Positions 6,105 to 6,409 of a DNA stretch of 6,409 nt are shown piece by piece. The notes under the pieces are model-generated. The model searched no databases. It was not told the origin of the DNA and saw only the letters and a program-made list of their open reading frames with translations. This DNA is from an uncultured Verrucomicrobiota bacterium (GTDB lineage Bacteria; Verrucomicrobiota; Kiritimatiellia; RFP12; UBA1067), in the NCBI GenBank assembly GCA_946631535.1, contig CAMPAF010000180.1, positions 1 through 6,409 on the forward strand, in the 5' to 3' direction. The position numbers and the translations under genes were made by a program. The number at the start of each line of letters is the position of its first letter. Within the stretch, counting starts at the first letter, position 1.

Positions 6105-6159
6105 TTGCAAAGGTAGATTTCCAGAAAGAATTCATGGGTATAATTCGTCCAGAATCTCC

Positions 6160-6182
6160 CACACGATACCCTATCGGGTGTG
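6160..6182 (-). other. Imperfect hairpin downstream of the sialidase-like tail
   Basis: CACACGATA (6160-6168) pairs with TATC-GG-GTGTG (6172-6182) across a CCC loop, with GG bulged. It lies about 40 nt after the sialidase-like stop on the minus strand. It lacks a U-tract, so it is at best a weak terminator or an mRNA 3'-end stabiliser. The rest of 6105-6222 shows nothing else I can support. Confidence 0.35.
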
Positions 6183-6222
6183 TCTGTGCAAGACCAATCT
6201 CGACAAAAGTTGCTCCCGTTTA

Positions 6223-6409
6223 TCAAAACACCTGACGAGGCGGCAACTTCATTTCCACGAACCGTATCTGGCGGCGGTTCCAGGTAAAGGTGATCGCCAG
6301 CACGCCCGGACACGGTTCGATGACCGCCGGATAGGAAAACTCCGTGCTCCGTCTGTCGGTTTGCTTTGGACCGTCGTCGGCCAGCACGGCAAACGTGCGC
6401 CACGTCTCG
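6223..6409 (-). CDS. C-terminal tail of a BNR/sialidase-like secreted hydrolase, cut by the window edge
   Basis: The frame entering at 6408 and ending with TGA (6223-6225) gives 61 residues: ETWRTFAVLADDG near the start, then EFSYPAVIEPCPG and ITFTWNRRQIRFVEMKLP. This is the closing pattern of the BNR_2 sialidase-like beta-propeller: the tail of an Asp-box-like strand (G-x-T-W), SYPAVI, then T-W-N-R-R-x-I. Such proteins act on sialic acids or other glycans, but many family members are uncharacterised and the catalytic residues lie outside the window. A different frame of the same DNA is open from 6403 and runs into the FG-GAP remnant; it has no family resemblance here and is not the coding frame. 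Same strand as all other genes. Confidence 0.75.
   Translation of the reverse strand, partial: ETWRTFAVLADDGPKQTDRRSTEFSYPAVIEPCPGVLAITFTWNRRQIRFVEMKLPPRQVF

Noticed and set aside
6139..6144. Perfect TATAAT on the plus strand
   Set aside because: No -35 element at 16-18 nt spacing, no extended -10, and no plus-strand gene downstream.
6023..6403. Upstream half of the 228-codon minus-strand frame ending at 5717
   Set aside because: From 6403 to about 6222 it runs out of frame over the sialidase-like tail, and from there to 6023 it crosses the REP-like cluster. Only the part below 6022 resembles a protein family.
1..6409. CRISPR array, tRNA, rRNA, transposase or phage gene
   Set aside because: No regularly spaced repeats, no tRNA-like or rRNA-like stretch, and no recombinase or phage protein motif was seen on either strand.

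Overview
The window looks like a piece of a high-GC genome from the PVC group, most likely a gut or rumen member of Lentisphaerota/Kiritimatiellota. That placement is inferred from protein style: a LamG-like secreted protein with autotransporter-associated strand repeats, FG-GAP/VCBS fragments, a BNR sialidase-like tail, and many dispersed palindromic repeats. It cannot be proven from 6.4 kb. Every gene I can support is on the minus strand; the long plus-strand reading frames are shadows.

Reading in the direction of transcription (high to low coordinates): 6409-6223 is the C-terminal tail of a BNR/sialidase-like protein. 6222-6023 has no gene but holds an imperfect hairpin and a cluster of REP-like motifs built around GGGGACAG/CTGTCCCC. 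6022-5717 is the 5'-truncated remnant of an FG-GAP/VCBS protein. 5715-5419 is copy 2 of a 297-bp repeat. 5398-1994 encodes a 1134-residue secreted protein (two autotransporter-associated strand motifs, a LamG-like region, three NxxFE jelly-roll-like modules). 1972-917 encodes a secreted GH5 glycosidase 21 bp downstream, so the two probably share a transcript. 908-612 is copy 1 of the repeat. About 607-527 is the C-terminal stub of a response-regulator receiver domain. 446-1 is the N-terminal part of a secreted glycerophosphodiester phosphodiesterase.

The main non-gene signal is the 297-bp direct repeat, with only 3 mismatches between copies. Each copy starts 1-8 nt after a stop codon, carries GC-rich hairpins at that end, and carries a sigma70-like promoter (TTGCGC-17-CATAAT) pointing to the next gene. 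It therefore looks like a mobile terminator-plus-promoter cassette. The two copies flank the large-protein/GH5 pair, making it a potentially excisable or amplifiable carbohydrate-use module. The remnant genes next to both copies suggest the locus was assembled by insertions and deletions.
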